DNA of 64,000 nt from Pseudomonadota bacterium. Its GTDB lineage: Bacteria > Pseudomonadota > Gammaproteobacteria > Burkholderiales > Rhodocyclaceae. Each line of letters opens with the position of its first letter. The stretch's first letter is position 1. Under the pieces are notes generated by a model. That model was not told the DNA's origin and made no database searches. It saw nothing but the letters and a program-made list of their open reading frames with translations. The stretch is from contig JAGTRT010000011.1 of NCBI GenBank assembly GCA_018261895.1, positions 1 through 64,000 on the forward strand, in the 5' to 3' direction. Shown piece by piece: positions 1 through 10,453 of the stretch. The position numbers were made by a program, and so were the translations under genes.

Positions 1-329
1 GCCTTGGCGTAATCGAAACCTTCCGGCACGGCGACCATCATCCGGCACTTGGCGATCTTGAGGTCGAGCGGAGAATACAGCCCTTCACCGCCATGCTCGA
101 TGAGCACATCCTTGCCCGCCACGCCGAGGTCGGCAGCGCCGTACTGGACGTAGGTCGGCACATCGGTGGCGCGAACGATGACGACGCGCACATCCGGCTT
201 GTTCGTTTCAATGATGAGCTTGCGGGACGTTTCAGGATTTTCGTTCGGGACGATGCCGGCTGCGGCCAGCAACGGCAGGGTTTCGTCGAAAATGCGGCCC
301 TTGGAGAGTGCAATGGTGATGCCGGTCAC
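1..329 (-). CDS. hisG: ATP phosphoribosyltransferase (N-terminal part, cut by window edge)
   Basis: Catalyses the first step of histidine synthesis, joining ATP and PRPP. Only the first 109 or so residues are present because the gene runs off the left edge. The N-terminus [19 protein letters not shown] and the later stretch [20 protein letters not shown] are typical of the short-form enzyme, which needs a HisZ partner. I chose the GTG at 327-329, which begins exactly at this conserved start. It lies downstream of murA and a cold-shock gene on the same strand; murA-hisG proximity is common in betaproteobacteria. Confidence 0.9.
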   Translation of the reverse strand, partial: MTGITIALSKGRIFDETLPLLAAAGIVPNENPETSRKLIIETNKPDVRVVIVRATDVPTYVQYGAADLGVAGKDVLIEHGGEGLYSPLDLKIAKCRMMVAVPEGFDYAK

Positions 330-396
330 GGGATTTCTCGTGGCAAAAGAATGATTTTACCGCAAAGCAAGCCGCAAAACGGCCGGCCACAAAAGC

Positions 397-422
397 AAAA
401 AGCCCGGCAAGCCGGGCTTTCT
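397..422 (-). terminator. Rho-independent terminator of the cold-shock gene
   Basis: A perfect 8-bp stem (AGCCCGGC / GCCGGGCT) with an AA loop lies 23 bases past the cold-shock stop codon. On the minus strand the stem is followed by TTTTTGCTTTT. It separates the cold-shock transcript from hisG. Confidence 0.8.
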
Positions 423-444
423 TGATACAGGCGAATCCGCGGAC

Positions 445-651
445 TTATTCAGCCGGGCGGATGTTGGCAGCCTGCTTGCCCTTCGGGCCGTTCACGACGT
501 CGAAGGTCACCTTCTGGTTTTCGGCCAGGGTCTTGAAACCGTTGCCTTGAATTGCAGAGAAGTGAGCGAAGAGGTCTTCACCACCTTCGGACGGGGAGAT
601 GAAACCGAAACCCTTGGAGTCGTTGAACCACTTAACGGTACCGTTTGCCAT
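445..651 (-). CDS. Cold-shock domain protein (CspA family)
   Basis: A 68-residue single cold-shock domain, an OB fold that binds single-stranded RNA and DNA. RNP1 (KGFGFISP, residues 13-20) and RNP2 (DLFAHFSAI, residues 26-34) are both intact, and the length is normal for the family. The ATG at 649-651 follows a TAGGAA ribosome site. The frame stays open further upstream, but that stretch lacks family features and is better read as a leader. The gene has its own terminator and interrupts the usual murA-hisG pair, so it is probably a separate transcription unit. Confidence 0.93.
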   Translation of the reverse strand: MANGTVKWFNDSKGFGFISPSEGGEDLFAHFSAIQGNGFKTLAENQKVTFDVVNGPKGKQAANIRPAE

Positions 652-815
652 TTGATAGCTTCCTAAAATAAAGATACGGGCTTGCGCCACAAAAACACGA
701 GAACCAAGACCGAGGAGAGCTGACAAACCGTGGTACGGCGCAGGAACAAAACACTGCCTGGAAATCCCGAGCCTCGGAGTATGGGCCCGAGTGCCGATAA
801 CACCAAGCTTTTTCT

Positions 816-847
816 GCATTTTTCTACGCCATGGCGCAGAAAAATGC
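816..847. terminator. 32-bp near-perfect palindrome between murA and csp (probable terminator)
   Basis: Arms GCATTTTTCT and AGAAAAATGC pair perfectly around a CGCCATGGCG centre, leaving one unpaired base on each side. It starts 28 bases past the murA stop, so it can end murA transcription. It also lies in the leader region upstream of the cold-shock gene, so it could double as a regulator binding site or an mRNA structure. Confidence 0.6.
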
Positions 848-874
848 AAAATTCAGCGGCGAAACGACACCCTG

Positions 875-2363
<1,489 letters not shown>

Positions 2364-2367
2364 CCTC

Positions 2368-3120
2368 TTAACCTCTCAGCTTCCAGCCCCGCTTCAACAG
2401 ATGCAGGGTCAGCAGGGACACGGCAGCAAAGCAGGCAACGACGACCGTCAGGCTGATCTCGGGCGCCACGTCGGAAACGCCGAAAAAGCCATAACGGAAG
2501 CCGTCAATCATGTAAAAAACGGGATTGTAATGCGACAGCCCCTGCCAGAACGGGGGCAATGTGTGAATCGAGTAGAAAACACCGGACAACATCGTCAGCG
2601 GCATGATCAGGAAATTCTGGAAGGCGGCCAGCTGGTCGAACTTTTCGGACCAGATGCCGGCAATGATGCCCAGTGCGGCAAACAAACCGCCGCCGAAGAG
2701 GGTGAAAGCCAATATCCACCACGGCGCCACAACCTTGAGCTCGGCAAACCAGACCGTCGCCAGCAACACCCCGATACCGACCAGCAGGCCGCGCACGACC
2801 GCCGCCAGGACGTAGGCCGCAAAGAAGGCGCTGTAGGGAATCGGCGGCAGCAGGACAAACACGATGGACCCGGTAATCTTGGCCTGGATCAGGCTCGACG
2901 AGGAATTGGCGAAAGCGTTCTGCAAGACCTGCATCATGACAAGGCCGGGAATCAGGAAACTCGTGTAGCGCACCCCATGAACCTGCACATGCTCGTCGAG
3001 CACATGACCGAAGATCAGCAGGTAAAGCAAAGCCGTCAGCACAGGCGCAGCCACGGTCTGGAAGCTGACCTTCCAGAAGCGCAGGAATTCCTTTTCGAAG
3101 AGCGTCAGGAACCCGATCAC
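2368..3120 (-). CDS. ABC-2 type transporter permease
   Basis: A 250-residue inner-membrane permease with about six hydrophobic segments, typical of the ABC-2 (DrrB/YadH/NodJ) class that exports drugs, lipids or polysaccharides. The GTG at 3118-3120 was chosen because it overlaps the stop of the ATPase gene (GTGA) and begins right before the conserved cytoplasmic helix FLTLFEKEFLRFW. A longer in-frame extension would lie inside the ATPase gene. The substrate is unknown. Its place between mla and murA suggests envelope function (inference). Confidence 0.88.
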   Translation of the reverse strand: MIGFLTLFEKEFLRFWKVSFQTVAAPVLTALLYLLIFGHVLDEHVQVHGVRYTSFLIPGLVMMQVLQNAFANSSSSLIQAKITGSIVFVLLPPIPYSAFFAAYVLAAVVRGLLVGIGVLLATVWFAELKVVAPWWILAFTLFGGGLFAALGIIAGIWSEKFDQLAAFQNFLIMPLTMLSGVFYSIHTLPPFWQGLSHYNPVFYMIDGFRYGFFGVSDVAPEISLTVVVACFAAVSLLTLHLLKRGWKLRG

Positions 3121-3836
3121 TGCTGCATCGTCCGCACAAAAACCTCTTCGAGCGAGGCGCCGGGATGCGCCGCCATGAGGTTGGCCGTGGTGTCCAGCGC
3201 AATGACCCTCCCCTGCTTCATGAGCGCGATGCGATTGCACAGGGCCTCGGCCTCTTCCAGATAATGCGTGGTCAGGATGATCGTGTGACCTTCGCCATTG
3301 AGGCGGCGAATGAATTGCCACAGCCCCTGGCGCAACTCGACATCGACACCGGCCGTCGGCTCGTCGAGGACGATGACCGGCGGTTTGTGCACCAGGGCCT
3401 GCGCGACGAGCACACGGCGCTTCATGCCCCCCGACAGACGGCGCATATTGACGTTGGCCTTGCTGGTCAGGTCGAGGTTTTCGAGAATCTCGTCGATCCA
3501 GTCGTCGTTCTTGCGAATGCCGAAATAGCCGGACTGGATGCGCAGCGTTTCGCGAACATTGAAGAAGGGATCGAAGACCAGTTCCTGCGGCACGACACCG
3601 AGCAGGCGGCGCGCTTCGCGAAAATCGCGGATCACCTCGTGGCCCATGACCTTGATCATGCCGGCGTCCGGACGGACCAGGCCAGCCAGCGAGGAAATCA
3701 GGGTCGTCTTGCCGGCACCGTTCGGCCCGAGCAGCCCGAAGAACTCGCCCTGCTCGATTTCGAGCGAAACGCCGGCCAGCGCTTGCAGCGCACCGAAATG
3801 CTTGACGACGTCAACGATGGAAACGGCAGGAATCAT
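3117..3836 (-). CDS. ABC transporter ATP-binding protein (YadG-like)
   Basis: A 239-residue ATPase partner of the neighbouring ABC-2 permease. Walker A GPNGAGKT is at residues 37-44, the signature LSGGM at about 134-138, Walker B with LDEPTAG at about 157-163 and the switch His in TTHYLEEAE. Such proteins power export through ABC-2 permeases. It lies 10 bases downstream of mlaB on the same strand, so it is probably co-transcribed with the Mla genes, as in many betaproteobacteria. Confidence 0.93.
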   Translation of the reverse strand: MIPAVSIVDVVKHFGALQALAGVSLEIEQGEFFGLLGPNGAGKTTLISSLAGLVRPDAGMIKVMGHEVIRDFREARRLLGVVPQELVFDPFFNVRETLRIQSGYFGIRKNDDWIDEILENLDLTSKANVNMRRLSGGMKRRVLVAQALVHKPPVIVLDEPTAGVDVELRQGLWQFIRRLNGEGHTIILTTHYLEEAEALCNRIALMKQGRVIALDTTANLMAAHPGASLEEVFVRTMQQ

Positions 3837-3846
3837 GAAATGCCCC

Positions 3847-4128
3847 TCAGGCGAGAGGCAGCAGGTCCGTCACGCCATACAGCTCAGCCAGCGAAACAAC
3901 ACCATTTGGAATTTGGGCAAATTTTACGGTTGACCGTGAGATTGCCGCTGCACGCAACCAGCCTAGCATCACGGCAATGGCCGACGAATCGGCCTCGGTC
4001 ACTTCGGAAAAATCGAAGATCTGCTCGCCCTGCTGCAAAGCAGAACGGCCTGCTTCGAGCAGGCCGCGCGCATTCGCCATGATCAACGGCACCTTGACAA
4101 CAAGGCGCCCCGCTTCACGTTCGATCAT
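3847..4128 (-). CDS. mlaB: STAS-domain protein of the Mla transporter
   Basis: A 93-residue STAS-domain protein that in the family binds MlaF and stabilises the MlaFEDB complex on the inner membrane. The core FDFSEVTEADSSAIAVMLGWLR is typical of the STAS fold. Its start overlaps mlaC by four bases (ATGA). Residues about 63-72 (ISRSTVKFAQ) are encoded by a copy of the dispersed CGGTCAACCG repeat described elsewhere in this window, so part of the helix-strand connection has been written by that element. Confidence 0.87.
   Translation of the reverse strand: MIEREAGRLVVKVPLIMANARGLLEAGRSALQQGEQIFDFSEVTEADSSAIAVMLGWLRAAAISRSTVKFAQIPNGVVSLAELYGVTDLLPLA
3912..3941 (-). repeat. Dispersed CGGTCAACCG repeat, copy 1 (inside mlaB)
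   Basis: Core at 3927-3936, followed on the minus strand by TAAAATTTGCCCAAATT. It is read in frame in mlaB as ISRSTVKFAQ. Confidence 0.8.
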
Positions 4129-4736
4129 TTCTTTTGATTGGTTTCCGTTGACTTGTTCTTGGCGGCAATGGTCGCAATCAGGCCATCGATACCGCCGTTG
4201 CGGACCTCTTGCGAGAACTGGTCGCGGTAATTGGTAACCAGACTGATCCCGGCCACCACGACATCGTAGACCTTCCAGCCGGAATCCTGTTTCTCGAGGC
4301 TGTAATCAAGCTGAACCGGCTTGCTGCCCGGCTGCAGGACTTCCGTACGAACCAGGACATCCGTATCGGTCGGCGCCATCTTGGACGGCTTGTAAACCAC
4401 TTTCTGGTTCTTGTAGCCCGTCAAGGCATTGGCATAGGTACGGACGAGCAGCGTCTTGAACTCGGCGGTCAACTGCTGCTGTTGCTGCGGACTGGCCTTC
4501 CGCCAATCCTTGCCGAGCGCCAGCGCCGTCATGTGCGGAAAATTGAAATGCGGCAGCACCTTCTTGTCGACCAGTTCGATCACCTTGTGGGTGTCACCGT
4601 TCTGGATATCCTTGTCCTTGCGAATAATCTCCAGCACGTCGTCCGTCACGCGCTGCACCAGCACATCGGGTGCTTCCTGAGCAAAGGCAGCACCGGCTAC
4701 GAAACAGGCAAACAGAATGGCAAAAAGCTTTTTCAT
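4125..4736 (-). CDS. mlaC: Phospholipid-transport periplasmic protein
   Basis: A 203-residue periplasmic shuttle that carries phospholipid between MlaA at the outer membrane and MlaFEDB at the inner membrane. The signal peptide MKKLFAILFACFVAGAAFA is followed by the mature start QEAPDVLVQ. The Ttg2/MlaC core includes LVRTYANAL and VKYxxQ-like strands, and WKVYDVVVAGISLVTNYRDQF near the end. I preferred the ATG at 4734-4736 with an AGAGAAG ribosome site over a TTG 18 bases upstream. Confidence 0.93.
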   Translation of the reverse strand: MKKLFAILFACFVAGAAFAQEAPDVLVQRVTDDVLEIIRKDKDIQNGDTHKVIELVDKKVLPHFNFPHMTALALGKDWRKASPQQQQQLTAEFKTLLVRTYANALTGYKNQKVVYKPSKMAPTDTDVLVRTEVLQPGSKPVQLDYSLEKQDSGWKVYDVVVAGISLVTNYRDQFSQEVRNGGIDGLIATIAAKNKSTETNQKK

Positions 4737-4754
4737 CTTCTCTGAACGGGTCAA

Positions 4755-5480
4755 TTAATCATCCAGCCGCGGCGGGCGGCCATCGAAAATCTGGTTACGG
4801 CGACGCTGCATGTAAGCATCCCGGACATAGGCATATTTATCGAGCGCCGCCTCTTCAACCACCTTGTCAGCCGGCAACAAACCGGCACGAACATCAACGA
4901 GACGCAAGGCAGTCATGCCGTTACGGACGGAAACCGGACGGATATAGCGCACCGGGTCGGCGTATATACCGACAGCGAAGCCAACCGTATCGCGGACATT
5001 CCGCGGGCCGATCAGCGGCCAGTACAAATACCCGCCATCGCCAGCACCCCAGACCGCCATGGTCTGACCAAAGTCTTCGTCATGCTTTTCCAGACCCAAT
5101 TCGCTGGCCACGTCGAAGAGCCCGAAAATACCCACGGTCGAATTGATGAGCAGACGGCCGAAATCAACACCCGCATCGCCAAACTTGCCTTGCAAGGCGC
5201 TATTGACCCCAATCCACAAATCGCCGGCGTTGCCGAAAAAGTTACCCGCACTGGCCTTGACCGGCAGCGGGACGGTGTTGTCATAGACCTGAGCGACCGG
5301 CTTCAGCGCATATTTGTCAATCGCCTCATTCACCGCAAACATCGAACGATTGAAGCCCTCATACGGGTCTCTGGGATTGTCCTCCGCAACAGCACCGGAA
5401 CAGATCAAGGCACCGACGACCGCCCCCAGGCCCCAGCGAAGGGCCCCACGCAAGCCTGATGCGCTCAAATAGTCGGTCAT
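4755..5480 (-). CDS. mlaA: Outer-membrane phospholipid-removal protein MlaA (VacJ)
   Basis: A 241-residue MlaA/VacJ protein that extracts misplaced phospholipids from the outer leaflet of the outer membrane. The family core begins at DPYEGFNRSMFAVNEAID and includes the pore-forming helices GNFFGNAGDLWIGVNSALQGK. Most relatives are lipoproteins, but here the N-terminus reads ALICSGAVAEDNP. The cysteine has Ile at -1, which is not a good lipobox, whereas AVA-ED looks like a signal peptidase I site. It overlaps mlaD by four bases and precedes mlaC. Confidence 0.93.
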   Translation of the reverse strand: MTDYLSASGLRGALRWGLGAVVGALICSGAVAEDNPRDPYEGFNRSMFAVNEAIDKYALKPVAQVYDNTVPLPVKASAGNFFGNAGDLWIGVNSALQGKFGDAGVDFGRLLINSTVGIFGLFDVASELGLEKHDEDFGQTMAVWGAGDGGYLYWPLIGPRNVRDTVGFAVGIYADPVRYIRPVSVRNGMTALRLVDVRAGLLPADKVVEEAALDKYAYVRDAYMQRRRNQIFDGRPPRLDD

Positions 5481-5947
5481 TTCTTATCCTGTCCGTCTGC
5501 TGCTTTACTAAACAAAAACTGGCTGATCAATTTCTCGAGAACGATGGCCGACTGCGTCTTGGCAATCGTATCACCGGCCGCCAACATCTTTTCATCGCCA
5601 CCGGCGTCAAAACCGATGTACTGCTCGCCGAGAAGGCCAGCCGTATTGATCGACGCAAAAGTATCCTTGGGAAAACGATAACGCCCATCGATCGTCATGC
5701 TGACCACCGCCTCGTAGGTCGTGGTATCGAACTGGATTTCTGCTATCCGGCCCACCACAACCCCGGCGCTCTTGACGGGACCGCGCACTTTCAGGCCCCC
5801 AATATTATCAAACTTGGCCTTCAAAACGTAAGATTCTGACAAATGTGACGACGAAAGGTTCCCCACCTTCATCGACAGGAAAAGCAAGGCAGCAAGGCCG
5901 ATTGCAACAAAAAAACCGACCCAGAGGTCGAGAACGGTACGGTTCAT
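5477..5947 (-). CDS. mlaD: Phospholipid-transport MCE-domain protein
   Basis: A 156-residue inner-membrane protein with one N-terminal transmembrane helix (LWVGFFVAIGLAALLFLSM) and one MCE domain (about residues 40-115, YVLKAKFDNIGGLKVRGPV and LLGEQYIGF). MlaD forms the hexameric periplasmic collar of MlaFEDB. Its start abuts the mlaE stop with a one-base overlap, and its end overlaps mlaA. Confidence 0.95.
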   Translation of the reverse strand: MNRTVLDLWVGFFVAIGLAALLFLSMKVGNLSSSHLSESYVLKAKFDNIGGLKVRGPVKSAGVVVGRIAEIQFDTTTYEAVVSMTIDGRYRFPKDTFASINTAGLLGEQYIGFDAGGDEKMLAAGDTIAKTQSAIVLEKLISQFLFSKAADGQDKK

Positions 5948-6738
5948 TAGGCTCCCCGGAACATGAACGAGGTTAAGACAAAGTCCAGCGCGAGAACGGT
6001 CAGCACTGAAGTAACCACGGTCCGCGTGATGGCACGCGACACCCCCTCGGCAGTTGGCACCGAGTCATAACCTTCAAAAACAGCAATCAGTGAAACGGCG
6101 ATCCCGAACACGAAGCTCTTCACCACGCCATTCCAGACGTCGTAGCGAAAATCGACGCTGGCCTGCATCTGCGACCAGTAGGAACCATCATCCACGCCGA
6201 TGACGACCACGCCGATCAGCCAGCCGCCCAGCACACCCATCGCCGAAAAGATCGCAGCCAGCAGGGGCATCGAAATCACGCCCCCCCAAAAACGCGGCGC
6301 CACAACGCGGGCAATCGGATTGACCGCCATCATATCCATGGCCTTGAGCTGCTCAGTAGCTTTCATGAGCCCGATCTCAGCCGTCACCGACGACCCGGCG
6401 CGTGACGCAAAGAAGATGGCCGCCAGCACCGGCCCCAACTCCCGGGTCAACGAGAGGGCAACCAATGTGCCGAGCGCCTCGGTGGACCCGAAACGCTGAA
6501 GGATTTCATAGCCCTGCAGCCCGAGCACCAGGCCGACGAAAAGTCCGGATACCATGATGATGAGCAGCGACAGCACACCGCTGAAATAGATCTCGCGCAG
6601 CGTCAGGGGAAGGCGCTTGAACGACGATCCGGAATGCATGAGGACCGCCCAAAAGAACCGCGAGGCAAAGCCCAGGCGCCAGATACGCTCAACGGCAACA
6701 TGACCCAGCTTGCGAATCACTGAAACGGGATTAGCCAT
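5947..6738 (-). CDS. mlaE: Phospholipid-transport permease
   Basis: A 263-residue MlaE/YrbE permease with about five hydrophobic segments. Family landmarks are LTRELGPVLAAIFFASRAGSS and the EIGLMKATEQLKAMDMM coupling region that contacts the MlaF ATPase. The ATG at 6736-6738 was chosen because it lies within the end of mlaF (8-base overlap) and gives the normal family N-terminus MANPVSVIRKLG. The in-frame extension further upstream is inside mlaF and is not family-like. Confidence 0.94.
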   Translation of the reverse strand: MANPVSVIRKLGHVAVERIWRLGFASRFFWAVLMHSGSSFKRLPLTLREIYFSGVLSLLIIMVSGLFVGLVLGLQGYEILQRFGSTEALGTLVALSLTRELGPVLAAIFFASRAGSSVTAEIGLMKATEQLKAMDMMAVNPIARVVAPRFWGGVISMPLLAAIFSAMGVLGGWLIGVVVIGVDDGSYWSQMQASVDFRYDVWNGVVKSFVFGIAVSLIAVFEGYDSVPTAEGVSRAITRTVVTSVLTVLALDFVLTSFMFRGA

Positions 6739-7543
6739 GCGCCACGCCCGACAGGAACTCGTCACGAACCGACTGCGCCGGATAGTCGAAGTGGACCGGA
6801 CCATCCGGTTCGGCATAAACAAACTGGTGCACAAACGGATCCTTGGAGGCACGAATCTCGTCCGGCGTACCTTCTGCCACCACGCGTCCGCCATTCATGA
6901 AATAGATGTAATCAACGATCAGCAACGATTCCTGAATGTCGTGCGTCACCATGATGGAAGTGGCTCCCAACGCATCGTTCAACTTGCGGATCAACTGCCC
7001 GATCACGCCCAGCGCAATCGGATCGAGCCCGGTGAAAGGCTCGTCGTACATGACCAGCATGGGATCGAGCGCCAGCGCCCGGGCCAGCGCAACCCGTCGC
7101 GCCATGCCACCCGACAGTTCGGCCGGCATCAACCGGTGCGCACCGCGCAAGCCCACGGCCTCCAGTTTCATCAATACCAGATCGCGGATCATTTCGTCCG
7201 ACATATCGGTATGCTCGCGCATCGGGAAGGCGACGTTTTCGAACACCGTCATGTCGGTGAAAAGGGCGCCGAACTGAAACAGCATGCCCATCCGACGTCT
7301 CAACTGGTACAACTCCGCCTGCGACATTTCACAGACCTGATGTTTTTCCAGACGAACGCGCCCGCCGGTCGGCCTCAATTGCCCCCCGATGCAACGCAGC
7401 AACGTTGTTTTACCGCACCCAGAACCGCCCATGATCGCCACGACCTTGCCGCGGGGAATCTTCATGTTGATTCCCTGCAGTACTGGCTGGCCATCGTAGG
7501 CGAACTGAAGATCCTCGATATCGACCAGGATGTCGTCAGACAA
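6731..7543 (-). CDS. mlaF: Phospholipid-transport ATPase
   Basis: A 270-residue ABC ATPase that drives MlaFEDB. Walker A GGSGCGKT is at residues 39-46, followed by the signature LSGGMARR, Walker B MLVMYDEPFTGLDP (DEPF rather than DEPT is characteristic of MlaF/Ttg2A) and the switch histidine VTHD. It is the first gene of the minus-strand mlaFEDACB cluster. The promoter must lie in the 106-bp divergent region shared with the response-regulator gene. Confidence 0.96.
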   Translation of the reverse strand: MSDDILVDIEDLQFAYDGQPVLQGINMKIPRGKVVAIMGGSGCGKTTLLRCIGGQLRPTGGRVRLEKHQVCEMSQAELYQLRRRMGMLFQFGALFTDMTVFENVAFPMREHTDMSDEMIRDLVLMKLEAVGLRGAHRLMPAELSGGMARRVALARALALDPMLVMYDEPFTGLDPIALGVIGQLIRKLNDALGATSIMVTHDIQESLLIVDYIYFMNGGRVVAEGTPDEIRASKDPFVHQFVYAEPDGPVHFDYPAQSVRDEFLSGVAHG

Positions 7544-7613
7544 AGCGCATTCCCACGAAAAAGTTCGCCCGATTTTAGCAGAAACCCCCTCCGTCGCCGG
7601 GAAACGACAGGGC

Positions 7614-7638
7614 TATAATCAAACAAATTTCATAAGGA
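7614..7638 (+). promoter_or_regulatory. -10 box and ribosome site for the response-regulator gene
   Basis: A perfect TATAAT (7614-7619) lies 30 bases before the TTG start, with an AAGGA ribosome site at 7634-7638. No good -35 is visible at the normal spacing, so an activator may be needed (inference). Confidence 0.4.
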
Positions 7639-7649
7639 CTGTCGCGCTC

Positions 7650-9071
7650 TTGTCTCCAGCGAAACCACTTTTACTGATTGTCGATGACGATACGCTCATC
7701 TGCGAATCGCTCAGTTTCGCATTCGCACCAGACTATGACGTTCTCACCAGCCATTCCAGAGCGCATGCCCTTGCCATGCTCCGGCAACTTCGGCAACCAC
7801 CGCAACTCGCATTGGTAGACCTCGGGCTTCCGCCCTTCCCGCACCGGCCAGACGAAGGATTTGCGCTGATTGGCGACCTGCTGGCGCTGTCCGCCGACAT
7901 GAAGATCATTGTCCTTTCCGGACAGAGCGACGAAGACAATGCCCGCCACGCGCGCGCTCTCGGGGCGGTCGATTTCGTACCGAAGCCCTGCGACCCCAGC
8001 CGCCTCGCGGAATTATTCAGACAAGCGCAAAGGTTTGGCGAAGGCCCGCAGTCCGCCCACGCCGGCGGACTCATTGGCGAAAGCCCGCCGATGCAACGTC
8101 TTCGCCTCCAACTCGGTCAGTACGCGAACCTGGCCTATCCGGTATTGATCGAGGGTGAGTCGGGCAGTGGCAAAGACATTGTCGCCAGCTACTATCTGCA
8201 CAAGCAAACCACTCGCCAGGACAAACCCTTTCTCGCCCTGAACTGCGCCGCGATTTCGCCCACCCTGCTGGAGCCAACCCTTTTTGGTTATGCAAAGGGT
8301 GCCTTTACCGGCGCCACCAACGCCAAATCAGGGTATTTCGAAGACGCAGACAGCGGAACACTGTTCCTGGATGAAATCGGCGAGCTCCCGCTGGATTTGC
8401 AGCCAAAGCTCCTGCGTGTGCTCGAAAACGGCGAATACCAGCGCGTCGGCGAAACGCAGACCCGGGTTTCCACCGCGCGGATCATTGCCGCAACCAATCG
8501 CGACCTGCGCCAGGAAATGCGTGCTGGTCGCTTCCGGGCCGATCTGTTTCATCGCCTCTCGGTCTTCACGGTCTCCGTACCACCGATTCGCGAAACAGGA
8601 CTGGATCGGCTCCTGCTACTCGAACACTTCCGGAAAACCTGTGCGGCAAGTGTTCATGCCGAACCCTTCCTGCTCGCACCGGCGGCCCAATCTCTCTGGA
8701 TGGACTACGGTTTTCCCGGCAATGTCCGCGAACTGCGAAACATCGCCATCCGCCTGACCGCACGCTATCCGGGTCAGACGGTTACAGCCGAGCAACTGCG
8801 CACCGAGTTCGACCATTTCGACGCACCGACACTTCAGTCAAGCAACGCCCTGCCCGTCGCCGACGATCCCGAAGAGGTCAAGCAGGCCGCCCGCCTGCGT
8901 CTCCAGAAAGGTTCGCCCATTAACCTGGATGCCACGCTCGAGCTCTGGCAGCGCGGGTACATCGAGGCGGCCATTGAATTGAGCGGCGGCAACATGAGCG
9001 AAGCCGCTCGCCGCCTGGGCATCAACCGCACGACGCTTTACAACCGGATGGAAAGCTGGACTCGCCGATGA
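7650..9071 (+). CDS. NtrC-family sigma-54-dependent response regulator (PrsR-like)
   Basis: A 473-residue transcription activator. The receiver domain (1-125) has the acidic pocket VDDD, phospho-acceptor Asp57 (ALVDLG) and Lys112. The AAA+ domain (about 143-380) has Walker A GESGSGKD at 169-176 and the sigma-54 contact loop GAFTGA at 217-222. A Fis-type helix-turn-helix ([19 protein letters not shown]) ends the protein. I chose the TTG at 7650, where an AAGGA site lies 11 bases upstream and the receiver begins normally. It is the first gene of the MSHA-like locus. Its likely target is the sigma-54 pilin promoter near 25.55 kb, and its likely partner the kinase beside it. Confidence 0.9.
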   Translation: MSPAKPLLLIVDDDTLICESLSFAFAPDYDVLTSHSRAHALAMLRQLRQPPQLALVDLGLPPFPHRPDEGFALIGDLLALSADMKIIVLSGQSDEDNARHARALGAVDFVPKPCDPSRLAELFRQAQRFGEGPQSAHAGGLIGESPPMQRLRLQLGQYANLAYPVLIEGESGSGKDIVASYYLHKQTTRQDKPFLALNCAAISPTLLEPTLFGYAKGAFTGATNAKSGYFEDADSGTLFLDEIGELPLDLQPKLLRVLENGEYQRVGETQTRVSTARIIAATNRDLRQEMRAGRFRADLFHRLSVFTVSVPPIRETGLDRLLLLEHFRKTCAASVHAEPFLLAPAAQSLWMDYGFPGNVRELRNIAIRLTARYPGQTVTAEQLRTEFDHFDAPTLQSSNALPVADDPEEVKQAARLRLQKGSPINLDATLELWQRGYIEAAIELSGGNMSEAARRLGINRTTLYNRMESWTRR

Positions 9072-10453
9072 GCCTTTACCTTCAACACTTCGGTCTTCGC
9101 GAACCGCCATTTCGAATCACCCCGCATACCGACTTCTTCTTCGTGGGAGCCAACCGTGGCGCAACGCTGGATGCGCTGATCTACGCCATTACGCAGGACG
9201 AGGGAATCGTCAAGGTCACGGGTGAAGTCGGCAGCGGCAAGACCATGCTTTGCCGGATGCTGCTGGAGCGCCTACCGGACAATGTCGAAACGCTCTATCT
9301 GGCGAATCCGTCGCTTTCCCGCCAGGAAATATTGGGGGCGATTGCCGATGAACTGGGCGTTCCGACCGACGGCAAGGCCACCCACTCCCTGACCCGCGCC
9401 TTGCAGGATTCACTGATCGAGCGTTACGCACAGGGCAAACGTGTTGTCCTGCTGATCGACGAAGCGCATGCCATGCCGGCCGAATCCCTGGAAGAAATTC
9501 GCCTGCTCTCGAATCTGGAATCGAAAGCCACCAAGCTGCTGCAGATCGCACTCTTCGGCCAACCCGAGATCGACGAGCGACTGGCCGCCACCGACATGCG
9601 ACAGTTACGCGAGAGAATCACTCAGCACTTCAACCTGGCCCCGCTCAAGCAGGTGGACGTCGCTGCCTACATCGAATTTCGCCTGCGTGCCGCCGGGTAC
9701 AAGGGGCCAAACCCGTTCACGGCCGATGCCGTCGCGATGATTGCAAAAACCTCGGAAGGACTTTCTCGGCGCATCAACATTCTTGCCGACAAGGCCCTGC
9801 TCGCGGCGTACTCCAGCGGTTCGCACGAAGTTGGCGTGAATGAGATCAGAATCGCCGTTCAGGACGCACGCTTTTCCCCACTCAAACCGACAGCGCCCTT
9901 CCGCATGAAACCGCTGCTGTGGGGCATGGCCGGAGCGGGTTTGCTGGCCGTCTTGCTTGCACTAATCTCAGGACTTCAACCCAGAAGCAGCGGTGTCGCA
10001 GATACCGGCGTTCCTTCGCAGAGCGCGCCGCAAGCGCCACCAAGCGCTGCAGCCCCGGCGCCAAAGGCAACGCAACCGACACTCTCCCGCACGGAAACGC
10101 AGGCCCAGAACCCAAATTCAGAGAAACTGCGCTTCGCCCCGCTCACTCGCCAACACATGGGGCAATACGAGCAGTGGATCGCCGACGTTCCCGGCAATCA
10201 TTACTTCATTCAGTTACTCGCCACCGACGCCACCCAGACGGGCGAAATAGAAGGATTCCTGGCCCGCGCCACCGCCGTGCTCGAACCCGCGCAAATTCGC
10301 GCCTATCGCTCCAGCCTTTCCGGGCGTGACCGTGTCGGCGTGATTTTCGGTGACTTCGCCAGCCGCGAAGAAGCCGTTCTGGCCATGCAGGGACTTCCGG
10401 AGGCGATCAAGGTGGCCCAGCCTTTTCCGAGACAGGTCAGCAAGTTGCGCTAG
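9068..10453 (+). CDS. mshM: ExeA/MshM-type AAA ATPase with C-terminal SPOR-like domain
   Basis: A 461-residue protein. The cytoplasmic AAA domain has Walker A GEVGSGKT (52-59) and Walker B VVLLIDEAH (about 126-134). A single transmembrane segment follows at about 281-302, then a Pro/Ala linker. The final 85 residues (YFIQLLATDAT, VIFGDFASREEAVLAMQGLP) resemble a peptidoglycan-binding SPOR domain. ExeA/GspA proteins use ATP and peptidoglycan binding to place secretins, which fits the secretin gene just downstream. It overlaps the regulator gene by four bases. The SPOR assignment is by pattern only. Confidence 0.85.
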   Translation: MSLYLQHFGLREPPFRITPHTDFFFVGANRGATLDALIYAITQDEGIVKVTGEVGSGKTMLCRMLLERLPDNVETLYLANPSLSRQEILGAIADELGVPTDGKATHSLTRALQDSLIERYAQGKRVVLLIDEAHAMPAESLEEIRLLSNLESKATKLLQIALFGQPEIDERLAATDMRQLRERITQHFNLAPLKQVDVAAYIEFRLRAAGYKGPNPFTADAVAMIAKTSEGLSRRINILADKALLAAYSSGSHEVGVNEIRIAVQDARFSPLKPTAPFRMKPLLWGMAGAGLLAVLLALISGLQPRSSGVADTGVPSQSAPQAPPSAAAPAPKATQPTLSRTETQAQNPNSEKLRFAPLTRQHMGQYEQWIADVPGNHYFIQLLATDATQTGEIEGFLARATAVLEPAQIRAYRSSLSGRDRVGVIFGDFASREEAVLAMQGLPEAIKVAQPFPRQVSKLR

